Positions 25,160 to 33,010 of a stretch of DNA of 36,517 bases are shown piece by piece. How positions within the stretch are numbered: position 1 is the first letter of the stretch; every line of letters begins with the position of its first letter. Made by a program: the position numbers and the translations under genes. The notes under the pieces were generated by a model that was not told where the DNA came from, made no database searches, and saw only the letters and a program-made list of their open reading frames with translations. This DNA is from Candidatus Krumholzibacteriia bacterium (lineage in GTDB: Bacteria; Krumholzibacteriota; Krumholzibacteriia; LZORAL124-64-63). The stretch covers positions 1 through 36,517 of the forward strand of contig JAUVII010000012.1 of assembly GCA_030592845.1 (NCBI GenBank). The letters are read 5' to 3'.

Positions 25160-25813
25160 GTGACAGTGAACCGCGTTAACGGATTTCCAAACCGACGCCA
25201 GCAGATCCTCGAAGAGGCCACGCACCTCTTTGCCGCCAAGGGGTTCGAGGGCGCGTCCATGCGTACCATCGCCAAAGCCTGCAGCATCACCGAGGCGGCC
25301 ATCTACCGTCATTTCACCAACAAAAACGATCTGTATGAACAGGTGATCATCGCCAAGGCCGTGCAGCACAACATCGCCGGACAATTGGAATCCTTCTCCC
25401 CCGAATGGAATATCGAACGGGTGTTGCGGGCCATCGCCGAACACATCCTGGAGATGGCCAAACAGGATCCGGAATTGATGCGCCTGATGGTCAACAACAG
25501 TCTGGAACGTGGATCCTCGGTGGCCAGGGTCCTCTTCAAGGAAGTCCGTCTGCCTTATATCACCTACATGTCGTGTGAATTGTCCAAGCGCATGGCCGAT
25601 GGTGAAATTCGCGAAATCGATCCCCTGATTACAAGCCGCTGTTTCGTGGGCATGGTCATGGACTGCGCCCTCAACGTCGGAGTCTGGAACCGGATCGCCG
25701 GCCTGGACATCGCGGCGAACGACGTGGTGTGCAACAACGTCCCCATTTTCGCCCTCGGCCTCACCAAAGATTCCGGAACCGATAACCCCGTTACCCAACC
25801 AGGGAGAGCCTGA
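25160..25813 (+). CDS. TetR/AcrR family transcriptional regulator
   Basis: 217 residues from GTG 25160; GTG 25166 is an alternative. The N-terminal helix-turn-helix domain is canonical: RRQQILEEATHLFAAKGFEGASMRTIAKACSI is followed by TEAAIYRHFTNKNDLYEQV (roughly residues 12-63). The C-terminal ligand-binding part is not specific enough to name an inducer. A 22-base palindrome lies just upstream. The stop overlaps the start of the next gene (TGATG), so the regulator is translationally coupled to the multiheme lipoprotein, which it probably controls together with the rhodanese gene and perhaps mtrAB. Confidence 0.92.
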   Translation: MTVNRVNGFPNRRQQILEEATHLFAAKGFEGASMRTIAKACSITEAAIYRHFTNKNDLYEQVIIAKAVQHNIAGQLESFSPEWNIERVLRAIAEHILEMAKQDPELMRLMVNNSLERGSSVARVLFKEVRLPYITYMSCELSKRMADGEIREIDPLITSRCFVGMVMDCALNVGVWNRIAGLDIAANDVVCNNVPIFALGLTKDSGTDNPVTQPGRA

Positions 25814-27258
25814 TGAAACGATTCATCATCCTACCCATCCTTGCCCTGCTGGCGCTTTTTGCCCTGTGGGGATGTGAAAATGACACATCCAACGGCCCGG
25901 TAGACCCCGGAGCCGGCGAAATTGCCCCGGAAAAGTCCTGCCTGGGCTGTCATTCGAGCGAAGAACTCCTCAAAGCGGCTGCGGGGGCTACCTCAGGATC
26001 AAAAGTCCTGATTCGCGCCAAAGGGGGCGGCTGAGGCGGCGACGTGCCCACGCTGGAAGCGTGGCAAAAAGTCTTCATCGATCTTTCAAACAATAATGGC
26101 AAGGAATTCGTCGCCAGTGTCCACGGTCCGGATTACACAGGAGCGGCAATCCCTCATGAGTTGTCCTGCCAGGCTTGCCATGCGGGACCCGCGGATAACG
26201 ATTTCACCGGTATGGCCGAGGCCCATCAGGGAATGATCGTCGATCCCAGCAGACCGGGCGACGTCGGGTGCAACGCAACCGGTTGCCACGATGCCCAGCC
26301 ATTCGAATCGGCCTGTTCGTCAAGTGACTGCCATCCCACCCACGCGGAAAACTGGTCCTCCAGCCTCCACGCCAACCTGCAGGGCGAAGTCAATGCGGTG
26401 GAAGGCCGTTGCGCCATCGACCTGGACCAGTCCGGCTATCGCGAGGATTTCAACAACCAGTGCGCCGAGTGTCATGCCACCTGCGGCCAGTGCCACGTTT
26501 CGCGGCCCAACAGCGCCGGTGGCGGTTTTGTCTATCTGGAGGGCGCCACGGTTTCCCGTTCGCACCTGTTCCAGAGCAAGCCGCATATGACCGAGCAATG
26601 CACGGCCTGCCACGGCACACGCATCGCCACCGACTATCTGAAACAGGGCGATGGGATTCCCGATGCCAATGTCGAGGACATCCATTGGAGGCTCCGTTCC
26701 TTTACCTGCCTCGATTGCCACAGCGGTACTGAACTTCACGGCAATGGCGAAGTCCTCGACCATCGCTACGAAGTAGCGGAAATGCCCCGCTGTGAAAAGT
26801 GCCACAGCAGTTTGGAACCGGATAACAACTTCCACGAGTTCCACGTTGGGGTCGAGGGCCGCAATCTGCAATGCCAGATCTGCCATGCCCAGCCCTACCG
26901 AAATTGTACCGGCTGCCATGACACGGTTGACGGAACGGTGTACGAGGAAGAGTTCAACCTGAAGATCGGCAGGAACGACCCCGCAGCCTTCCCCTACCGT
27001 CAGGACAAGGGGTATGACTACGTGCTGGTCAGACACGTCCCGGTCGCGCGCAACACCTACGAACACTGGGGTCTGATCGATGTGCCCAACTACACGAGCA
27101 AACCGACCTGGCTGTACACATCGCCCCACAACATCAACAAAACGACTGCCCAGGCAGCCAGCTGCGGCAGTTGCCACGATTCCGACTTCTACCTGAAGAC
27201 CGTCGATTTGACGACACCCGACGAGCGGACCGCCAACGCCGGGATCGTCATGGATTGA
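25813..27258 (+). CDS. 12-heme lipoprotein cytochrome c interrupted by one in-frame UGA (candidate selenoprotein)
   Basis: Two open segments in the same frame, 25813-26031 and 26035-27258, are separated only by TGA at 26032-26034. Read through, they give 481 residues. The first segment has a signal peptide, the lipobox LWGC (Cys21) and the first heme motif CLGCH (43-47). The second has CQACH, two CX4CH variants (CNATGCH, CSSSDCH), CAECH, CGQCH, CTACH, CLDCH, CEKCH, CQICH, CTGCH and CGSCH: twelve motifs in all. A cytochrome needs export for heme attachment, so the second segment alone, which could start at GTG 26044, would be useless in the cytoplasm. The UGA lies in a Gly-rich stretch (KGGG-UGA-GGD) and is followed by a SECIS-like hairpin. 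Selenocysteine, a Gly or Cys codon lost by mutation or base error, and stop/restart are the alternatives. Likely role: surface or periplasmic partner of the MtrAB conduit. Confidence 0.75.
26032..26066 (+). promoter_or_regulatory. In-frame UGA with SECIS-like stem-loop
   Basis: TGA at 26032-26034 is followed by CCACGC (26048-26053), loop TGGAA, then GCGTGG (26059-26064). The stem is six perfect pairs, extended by two more past a bulged C (26047). The loop begins 20 bases after the UGA and has G as its second base. As I recall the bacterial SECIS rules (loop about 16-37 bases after UGA, G in the first two loop positions, short upper stem), it qualifies. A GAGG just before GTG 26044 is the competing reading, as a restart site. 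Confidence 0.5.
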
Positions 27259-27359
27259 AAGTAGCCGAGAGATGCGGGCGTTATACCAATGCCCGCTGAT
27301 AACTGAAGGGTGCCCCCACCCTCCACCCGGGCCATTCGGCCCCTCCAAGGAGTGAAGTA

Positions 27360-28403
27360 ATGCAAAAGCGACTTACCTGGATGCTTCTCATGCTCATGGC
27401 GCTGTTGGTCTTCGTCGGCTGTTCGAGCGATGACGATCCCGCAACACCACCAGCAGCGGCAACCAATTTCGAAATCATCGCCGATGCTGTTGAAGCCTAC
27501 CTGCCGAACATCGGCACTTCGTTCATCACCGCGACCAACCTGAACCCCATGGTCAACGCAGATCCCCCGACCACCGTGGTCTTTGATATCCGTGGAGCCC
27601 AGGACTTCGAAAACGGCCATGTCAAGGGCGCCATCAATACCACACGCACAGACATCGTCACGGCGGTGGAGGCGGCCAACCTGACGTCGACCGACCATCT
27701 GGTGGTCACCTGCTATACCGGCCAGAGCGCCGGACACGCGGTGCTGGCCCTGCGGTTGCTGGGTTACGAAAACGCCAAGACCCTCAAGTTCGGCATGAGT
27801 TCCTGGAACACTGCGGTCACCGGATCCAGGTGGACCGAACCCGTCGCCCCGGCGACGACCTCCGGGTCCTGCAAGGACGACCTGGCCCCAGCCAATATCG
27901 AAGTTGCGGACAACGACCTTGGCGACGACGATATCCAGGCATACCCCACCGGCCAGAAAGCTCTGCGTGAGGCGGTGCTGGACATGCTTATCACCTTCGA
28001 GGCCATCACCATGGACGCCGTCAATACCGGGGGCAACATGGACACATACTTCTGGCTCAACTATGTGCCCCATGCCGATTACACCGACCAGGGTGTCGCA
28101 CCTGGGCATGTGAAGGGCGCCTACCAGTACACTCCCGGAGCCGGCAACGACATCGACAGGGACCTGAAGATGAAGTACCTGCCCACCGACGGTACCACCG
28201 TCCTGGTCTATTGCTACACAGGCCAATCTTCGAGCCAGGTCACCGCGGCTCTGAACGTGCTGGGGTACAAAGCCAAATCGGTCAAGTTCGGCATGAACCA
28301 CCTGTTCTACAACAATGCGGGCTACACGGCCGGCAGCAAGTGGAACGACGGCATGAGCGGGGCCTTCCCGCTTTACGACAACGATGGAATCCTTATTCCC
28401 TAG
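27360..28403 (+). CDS. Tandem rhodanese-domain lipoprotein
   Basis: 347 residues with AAGGAG before ATG 27360. Lipobox FVGC gives lipid-modified Cys21. Two rhodanese-like domains follow: residues about 35-155, with VVFDIRGAQDFENGHVKGAIN and the active loop C118-YTGQS; and about 200-330, with APGHVKGAYQYTP and the active loop C285-YTGQS. Both catalytic cysteines are kept, so both domains could carry persulfide, selenide or another thiol-bound group. It lies 101 bases after the 12-heme lipoprotein, with two small hairpins in the gap. Rhodanese-like lipoproteins also occur in Geobacter extracellular-electron-transfer clusters (ExtH), so the association is recurrent although the role is not understood. 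A terminator follows. Confidence 0.88.
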   Translation: MQKRLTWMLLMLMALLVFVGCSSDDDPATPPAAATNFEIIADAVEAYLPNIGTSFITATNLNPMVNADPPTTVVFDIRGAQDFENGHVKGAINTTRTDIVTAVEAANLTSTDHLVVTCYTGQSAGHAVLALRLLGYENAKTLKFGMSSWNTAVTGSRWTEPVAPATTSGSCKDDLAPANIEVADNDLGDDDIQAYPTGQKALREAVLDMLITFEAITMDAVNTGGNMDTYFWLNYVPHADYTDQGVAPGHVKGAYQYTPGAGNDIDRDLKMKYLPTDGTTVLVYCYTGQSSSQVTAALNVLGYKAKSVKFGMNHLFYNNAGYTAGSKWNDGMSGAFPLYDNDGILIP

Positions 28404-28427
28404 TTCGTTTATCCTTACAGGTGCAAA

Positions 28428-28455
28428 AAAGGGAGGGCCGGACGGCCCTCCCTTT
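28428..28455. terminator. Bidirectional hairpin terminator between rhodanese and malY-like genes
   Basis: AAAGGGAGGGCC (28428-28439), short GGAC loop, then GGCCCTCCCTTT (28444-28455): a perfect 12-bp stem with A and T ends between converging genes. Confidence 0.88.
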
Positions 28456-28473
28456 CATGTCCCAACATCCTTA

Positions 28474-29622
28474 TCAACCAGCTGCAATCACCGCTCCGGC
28501 CAACCGGTCACAAGCCTCTACCAGGGTGGCGCGGGTGCAACCGAAGTTGAATCGGACATACCCCGGCCCTGAAAAAAACCGCCCGTCCGAAAAACCCAGA
28601 CCATGGTTTTCGAAATGGGCGACCGGATCATCGAGGCCCAGGGCGCTGACGTCGAGCCAGGCCAGATAGGTCGCTTCGACCGGAGCCATGGTGACTCCTT
28701 CAAGGGATTCCACGCGCCCGGCGAGATAATCACGGCTCCCACGCAGGTAATCGATCTGCGCCGCCAGCCACTCCGCACTGTCGCGCCACGAAGCCAGAGC
28801 GGCCACATATCCCATCACGTTCACCGAAGGCACGATGCCGGCCATGGCCCGCCGGAACCGCCGGCGCAGGTCCTCGTCCGGAATCACCGCCAGCGAGCAG
28901 CTCAGCCCCGCCACGTTGAAGGCCTTGCTCGGCGCCATCAGGGTGATGGTCCGCGCGGCGATTTCCGGCCCGAGCGCGGCCATCGGCACATGCCGTACCC
29001 CCTCGGACAGGATCAACTGGCTGTGGATCTCGTCGCTGCAGATGACCGTCCGGTTTTCCAGACAGGATTCGGCAACTGTCTCCAGTTCCTCGCGCCGCCA
29101 GGCCCGGCCCACGGGATTGTGGGGATGGCACCACAGCAGAAGTGAACAGTTGTCGCTCAATCCCCTAGCCAGACGCGGCTTTCCCACGCCCCAGCCGGCG
29201 AGATTATCGCCAGACAAGGGAATCGTGACCAACTTGCGATCCATGAGGCCGGGCGCCTTCAGGAAAGGGGGATAAACCGGGGTCAGGGACGCCACTCCGT
29301 CCCCGGACTTCCCGGTTGCCCGACAAGTGACGTTGATCCCGCTGACCAGACCCGGCAACCAGACCAGCCAGGCGGGATCCACTTCCCAGGCCCAATCTTC
29401 GGCGCAGGTGGCCAAAACCGCTTCGGTCAGGGCGCCCGGAGGATCTCCGTAGCCGAATACCCCGTGGTCTGCACGGTCTTTCAGGGCAGCGATAACCGCC
29501 GGCGATGACCGGAAATCGGTATCGGCCACCCACAGGGGCAGAATGTCCCGTTCGGCGTACTTCGCCCACTTGTGGCTGTCGGTGCCACGTCGTTCAACAG
29601 GAGAATCGAAATCGTAGGTCAC
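28474..29622 (-). CDS. PLP-dependent C-S lyase/aminotransferase, MalY/PatB family
   Basis: 382 residues from GTG 29622, which overlaps the upstream gene's stop; AAGGAG lies about 11 bases before it. The N-terminus (FDSPVERRGTDSHKWAKY and LPLWVADTDF) is diagnostic of the MalY/PatB branch of fold-type I enzymes. PLP contacts: HNPVG (Asn169), SDEIH (Asp197) and the Schiff-base lysine Lys233 in PSKAFN. Members cleave cystathionine or other cysteine S-conjugates to thiol, pyruvate and ammonia. It is the last gene of the dinB-led minus-strand operon. Confidence 0.9.
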   Translation of the reverse strand: MTYDFDSPVERRGTDSHKWAKYAERDILPLWVADTDFRSSPAVIAALKDRADHGVFGYGDPPGALTEAVLATCAEDWAWEVDPAWLVWLPGLVSGINVTCRATGKSGDGVASLTPVYPPFLKAPGLMDRKLVTIPLSGDNLAGWGVGKPRLARGLSDNCSLLLWCHPHNPVGRAWRREELETVAESCLENRTVICSDEIHSQLILSEGVRHVPMAALGPEIAARTITLMAPSKAFNVAGLSCSLAVIPDEDLRRRFRRAMAGIVPSVNVMGYVAALASWRDSAEWLAAQIDYLRGSRDYLAGRVESLEGVTMAPVEATYLAWLDVSALGLDDPVAHFENHGLGFSDGRFFSGPGYVRFNFGCTRATLVEACDRLAGAVIAAG

Positions 29623-30119
29623 GCGCGCCCCAACTCCTTCAAATAATCCCGAACCTGGTCAACAGCTTCACCGGGAGTAGTTGCCAGCGACCACTTCACT
29701 TCGGCCGCGCCGGCGTTGAGGAATGCCTCACCCGGGTCGAAATCCAGCAACACGACCGGCCTGCCGAACCGCAGGGCCATGGCGATTTCGCTCAGGGTCC
29801 CCCCCGTTCCGCGGCAGGCGACCACGACGTCGCTGGAAAAAACGTTGATGATATTTCGGGCCGCTCCCATGCCGGTGGGGATCACGATATCCAAACCGGC
29901 GGCGGCATTGTCACGGTCCTCGTCGTAAAGAACTCCTACGGTCAGGCCGCCCGCTTCGTGAGCGCCGGTCACCGAGGCCTGCATGACCCCCATCGGCCGT
30001 CCACCCGAAATCAGGACCCAACCGTTTTCCGCGATCAGGCGGCCCAGTTCCCTGGCCCCGGCGGCGGTGCTGTCATCGGCCGCGCATCCGCCCATGACCC
30101 CAACAGTCGTTCTGCGCAT
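29619..30119 (-). CDS. TIGR00725/SLOG-type putative nucleotide-binding protein
   Basis: 166 residues from ATG 30119, with AGGGGGA upstream. A Rossmann-like domain has the LOG/SLOG layout: VGVMGGCAAD at the start, LISGGRPMGVMQASVTGA, and CRGTGGTLSEIAMALRFGRPVV in place of the PGGxGTxxE of cytokinin-activating LOG enzymes. Related proteins bind nucleotides or their derivatives, and the substrate of this branch is unknown. It starts two bases from the end of the DUF4230-like gene and overlaps the C-S lyase gene, so it is clearly in an operon. Confidence 0.8.
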   Translation of the reverse strand: MRRTTVGVMGGCAADDSTAAGARELGRLIAENGWVLISGGRPMGVMQASVTGAHEAGGLTVGVLYDEDRDNAAAGLDIVIPTGMGAARNIINVFSSDVVVACRGTGGTLSEIAMALRFGRPVVLLDFDPGEAFLNAGAAEVKWSLATTPGEAVDQVRDYLKELGRA

Positions 30120-30120
30120 A

Positions 30121-30858
30121 TTAAAATCCCCCTTCCCGGATCTGGTCGGGGTCCGGAAGAAGTTTTTCCAATTTGGAGCTGTCGACCGTGGGATGGAATT
30201 CCCCGGAAGGAGTGAATTCGAAATCCACCTTGGTGGCGCCCAGTCCCTGCGCCAGCATGGTCAAGGTCCGGGCCGCGGACTGCTGCGCTTCCCCCGTGGC
30301 CTTGCGCACCAGATCCCCCGCATAGTTGCTGGCCTGGGTCCTGGTTTCGCTGATGAGCTTGTTCTTGGCATCCACGCTGAATCCCCCGGTGAAAACCCGG
30401 TCCACCACTTCGGGCACCAGCCAGGGCAGAAGCTTGGTCTTGTCTTCGCTGTGGATGCGCATATCACGGATCAGCACTTCGTGGCGGCATGGCGGCAAAA
30501 CAACGTTGAAGGCGCCCTCGCCGAGACTCTGCACCTCGAACTGGGGATCGTTGAGATCGTAGCGGAAATCCACATCGAACTCGATGACCAGGGTGATGCG
30601 CTGCTCGGACAGAAGCCAGTTCAGGTACTTGCGTCCGAATTCCCCGAACCAGTGCTCGCTGGCGGTGATCACTTCCTTGGTCATGATCCTGAAGACGCTG
30701 AGTTCCCCCACGGCCTTCATGCTGGTGATGAAACTCTCATGGTTGATCAAGGCCGGGGCCTTGCCTTTGCCGCGACCGCGACGGGCGAATTTCCATACAC
30801 CCCACGCCACCACAGCCAGGATAAAGCCTCCGAAAAATCCGATGAACAGGTAATCCAC
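30121..30858 (-). CDS. Membrane-anchored DUF4230-like protein
   Basis: 245 residues from GTG 30858, chosen because GGAG lies eight bases upstream and the start leads directly into the membrane helix (YLFIGFFGGFILAVVAWGVW). A TTG at 30924 touching the dinB stop is a weaker choice. The soluble part has VGELSVFRIMTKEVITASEHW and a beta-rich core with LPPCRHEVLIRDMRIHSED, then a helical stretch (KLISETRTQASNYAGDLVRKATGEAQQSAA) that resembles the end of DUF4230 or band-7-like domains. Function unknown. It lies between dinB and the SLOG gene on one transcript. Confidence 0.65.
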   Translation of the reverse strand: MDYLFIGFFGGFILAVVAWGVWKFARRGRGKGKAPALINHESFITSMKAVGELSVFRIMTKEVITASEHWFGEFGRKYLNWLLSEQRITLVIEFDVDFRYDLNDPQFEVQSLGEGAFNVVLPPCRHEVLIRDMRIHSEDKTKLLPWLVPEVVDRVFTGGFSVDAKNKLISETRTQASNYAGDLVRKATGEAQQSAARTLTMLAQGLGATKVDFEFTPSGEFHPTVDSSKLEKLLPDPDQIREGGF

Positions 30859-30924
30859 TTCACATTCTCCATGGTTGTTGAAGGTTGTGCCCGGACCACA
30901 CCATGGCAAAACCAGGCCGGTCAA

Positions 30925-32109
30925 TCAAGTTGGATCAGACCCGCGACGGAGCATCGGGCCGTACTTGCCGTGAACCTCATCCATGATCCGGTCCAGTTTC
31001 CGGTCACGCTCACGTCCGGGGTCGGGAAACAGCTGACCCTGCCCGCCGCCGGGATGAACCAGGTTGGAAGCCGTCACGCCGATCAACCGCAGCGGCCGGC
31101 CACGCCTGTCCAGTTTTCCTGTCAGCAGACTGCGGGTCGTATCGCGGATATCGATGCTCGAATCACTCGGGCTGGGCAGGGTTTCCGAGCGTGTGTGGGT
31201 CGAGAAATCAGCGTACCTGGCCTTGAGCGTGACCGTCCGGGCCAGGAATCCGTGGGCCCGCAGACGGCGAGCGACCTTGGCGGCAAGCTGGTCGAGGATT
31301 TCCTGCAATTGGTCCGCATCGGCGATATCATCCCGGAAAGTGGTCTCGTTGCCGATGGATTTCGCTTCGTGAACGGGAATGACGGGCCGCTCGTCGAATC
31401 CGACCGCCAGTTCCAGCAGATGGGCCGCGTGATCACCGAACTGTTCAATCAACCGTTCGGCCGGAATGGCCAACAGGTCCCCCACCTTGCGGATGCCGAA
31501 CCGGTGCATCTGCTTCTCGGCGACCTTGCCCACACCCCATAATTTGCGAATGGGAAGGTCGGCCAACAGGGCGCGGGCCTCATCCGGCGCGATGACCACG
31601 AACCCGTCCGGCTTTTCCAGGTCGCTGGCGAGTTTCGCCAGGAACTTGTTGGAGGCCACTCCCACCGAAATCACCAGGCCCAATTCCTCGAGGATCCGGG
31701 CCTTGATGGCGCGTCCCAGCTTCTCCGCCGAACCGAACAGGCGGCGGCAGCCGGACACATCCAGAAAGGCTTCGTCGATGGAAAGAGGTTCGACAAGCGG
31801 TGTGTAATCTCCAAAAATCGCGAATACCTGTTGGGATATTTCGGAATAACGATCCATGCGGCCACGCAGGAATATCCCGTCGGGACAAAGTTTGACCGCC
31901 CGCGCCGCGCTCATGGCGCTGTACACACCGAAGGCGCGCGCCTCGTAACTGGCCGCCGCCACCACGCCACGCCCCTCGGGGGTCCCGCCGACCATGACCG
32001 GTTTTCCCTTGAGAGAGGGATCATCCAGAACCTCGACCGAAGCATAGAATGCGTCCATGTCGAGGTGAAGAATGGCCCGGTCGGGGAAAACGGTGGTCTC
32101 AGTCGGCAT
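30925..32109 (-). CDS. dinB: DNA polymerase IV (Y-family)
   Basis: 394 residues. Translesion polymerase of the DinB branch. Catalytic carboxylates: Asp17 and Asp19 in HLDMDAFYASVE, and Asp112-Glu113 in LSIDEAFLDVSG. The steric-gate region, the helix-hairpin-helix segment (RKLWGVGKVAEKQMHRFGI) and the little-finger domain are all present. The start ATG 32109 diverges from the MOSC gene over 70 bases. A LexA box was not recognised in that gap. It heads a minus-strand operon whose other members have no known repair role. Confidence 0.96.
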   Translation of the reverse strand: MPTETTVFPDRAILHLDMDAFYASVEVLDDPSLKGKPVMVGGTPEGRGVVAAASYEARAFGVYSAMSAARAVKLCPDGIFLRGRMDRYSEISQQVFAIFGDYTPLVEPLSIDEAFLDVSGCRRLFGSAEKLGRAIKARILEELGLVISVGVASNKFLAKLASDLEKPDGFVVIAPDEARALLADLPIRKLWGVGKVAEKQMHRFGIRKVGDLLAIPAERLIEQFGDHAAHLLELAVGFDERPVIPVHEAKSIGNETTFRDDIADADQLQEILDQLAAKVARRLRAHGFLARTVTLKARYADFSTHTRSETLPSPSDSSIDIRDTTRSLLTGKLDRRGRPLRLIGVTASNLVHPGGGQGQLFPDPGRERDRKLDRIMDEVHGKYGPMLRRGSDPT

Positions 32110-32179
32110 GGCCTTCCGGTCGGTTCGGGTTTATGCTGCCCTGATGAAAAAACATCCTGAGTACAGCAGGGAAGGTAAC

Positions 32180-32977
32180 ATGGATATCCGTCTGGCTGCC
32201 ATTCACCTTTACCCGGTCAAGGGTATCCGGGGGATTTCGGTCGACCGGGCCACGGTGGAAAGTATTGGTTTGAGGGATGACCGGCGCTGGGTTGTCGTGG
32301 ACGAGGAGGGCAAATTCCTCAGCCAAAGGTCCCATCCCCTGTTGGCCCGGGTCGTGGGAAAATTCAAAGATGAGGGTCTCGCGCTTTCCGCTCCCGGGCA
32401 GCCCCACCTGCATCTGGATTTTCCCGGCGCAGCGCCCAGGGTGAAGATAACGGTATGGCGCGACCGGGTTGAAGCCGCGGCCGCGGGTCCCCGGGCGGAC
32501 GAATGGTTTTCGAATTTCCTCGGCCAACCTTGCCGGCTCGCATACATGGACGAAACCTGCCACAGGCCCATTTCTTCTTCACAGGCAAGACCCGGAGATT
32601 ATGTGAGCTTCGCCGACGGATACCCCTGTCTCATGGTTTCCACCGCTTCGCTTGCCGACTTGAATGACCGCCTCGCCATACCCCTTCCCATGGATCGGTT
32701 CCGGCCCAACCTGGTGATAGAAGGGTGCGATCCCTTCGCCGAAGACAATTGGCGAAAATTTTCCCTGGGCGAGGTCGTTTTTCGATTCGCCGGACTTTGC
32801 GCCCGATGCTCCGTGACCACGGTGGACCAGGAATCCGGGGGAAGGTTATCCAGTGAACCGTTACAAACCCTGGCCCGCTTCCGCCACAGCGAAAAAGGCG
32901 TCGTATTCGGCGTCAATCTCATTCCCGAAGGAACGGGGATCGTTTCGGTGGGCGACAAACTTACCATCCTGGAATAG
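32180..32977 (+). CDS. MOSC-domain molybdenum cofactor protein, YcbX/mARC-like
   Basis: 265 residues from ATG 32180, with AGGGAAGG upstream. The N-terminal MOSC beta-barrel domain (IHLYPVKGIRGISVDRATVESIGLRDDRRW, about 8-37) is followed by the MOSC domain. GLCARCSVTTVDQESG (205-220) has the cysteine (Cys207/Cys210 region) that binds molybdenum in YcbX and mARC, and RFRPNLVIEG is conserved. Known relatives reduce N-hydroxylated compounds. YcbX has an extra C-terminal ferredoxin domain that is missing here, so an external electron donor is needed. First gene of a plus-strand set running to 35.7 kb. Confidence 0.88.
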   Translation: MDIRLAAIHLYPVKGIRGISVDRATVESIGLRDDRRWVVVDEEGKFLSQRSHPLLARVVGKFKDEGLALSAPGQPHLHLDFPGAAPRVKITVWRDRVEAAAAGPRADEWFSNFLGQPCRLAYMDETCHRPISSSQARPGDYVSFADGYPCLMVSTASLADLNDRLAIPLPMDRFRPNLVIEGCDPFAEDNWRKFSLGEVVFRFAGLCARCSVTTVDQESGGRLSSEPLQTLARFRHSEKGVVFGVNLIPEGTGIVSVGDKLTILE

Positions 32978-33010
32978 GCCCCCTGGACCGATGACTGAAA
33001 GGAATACATC

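Noticed and set aside
26044-27258. Second half of the 12-heme protein as an independent gene from GTG 26044
   Set aside because: A GAGG precedes the GTG, but the product would lack a signal peptide, so heme attachment in the periplasm could not occur. It is kept only as an alternative.
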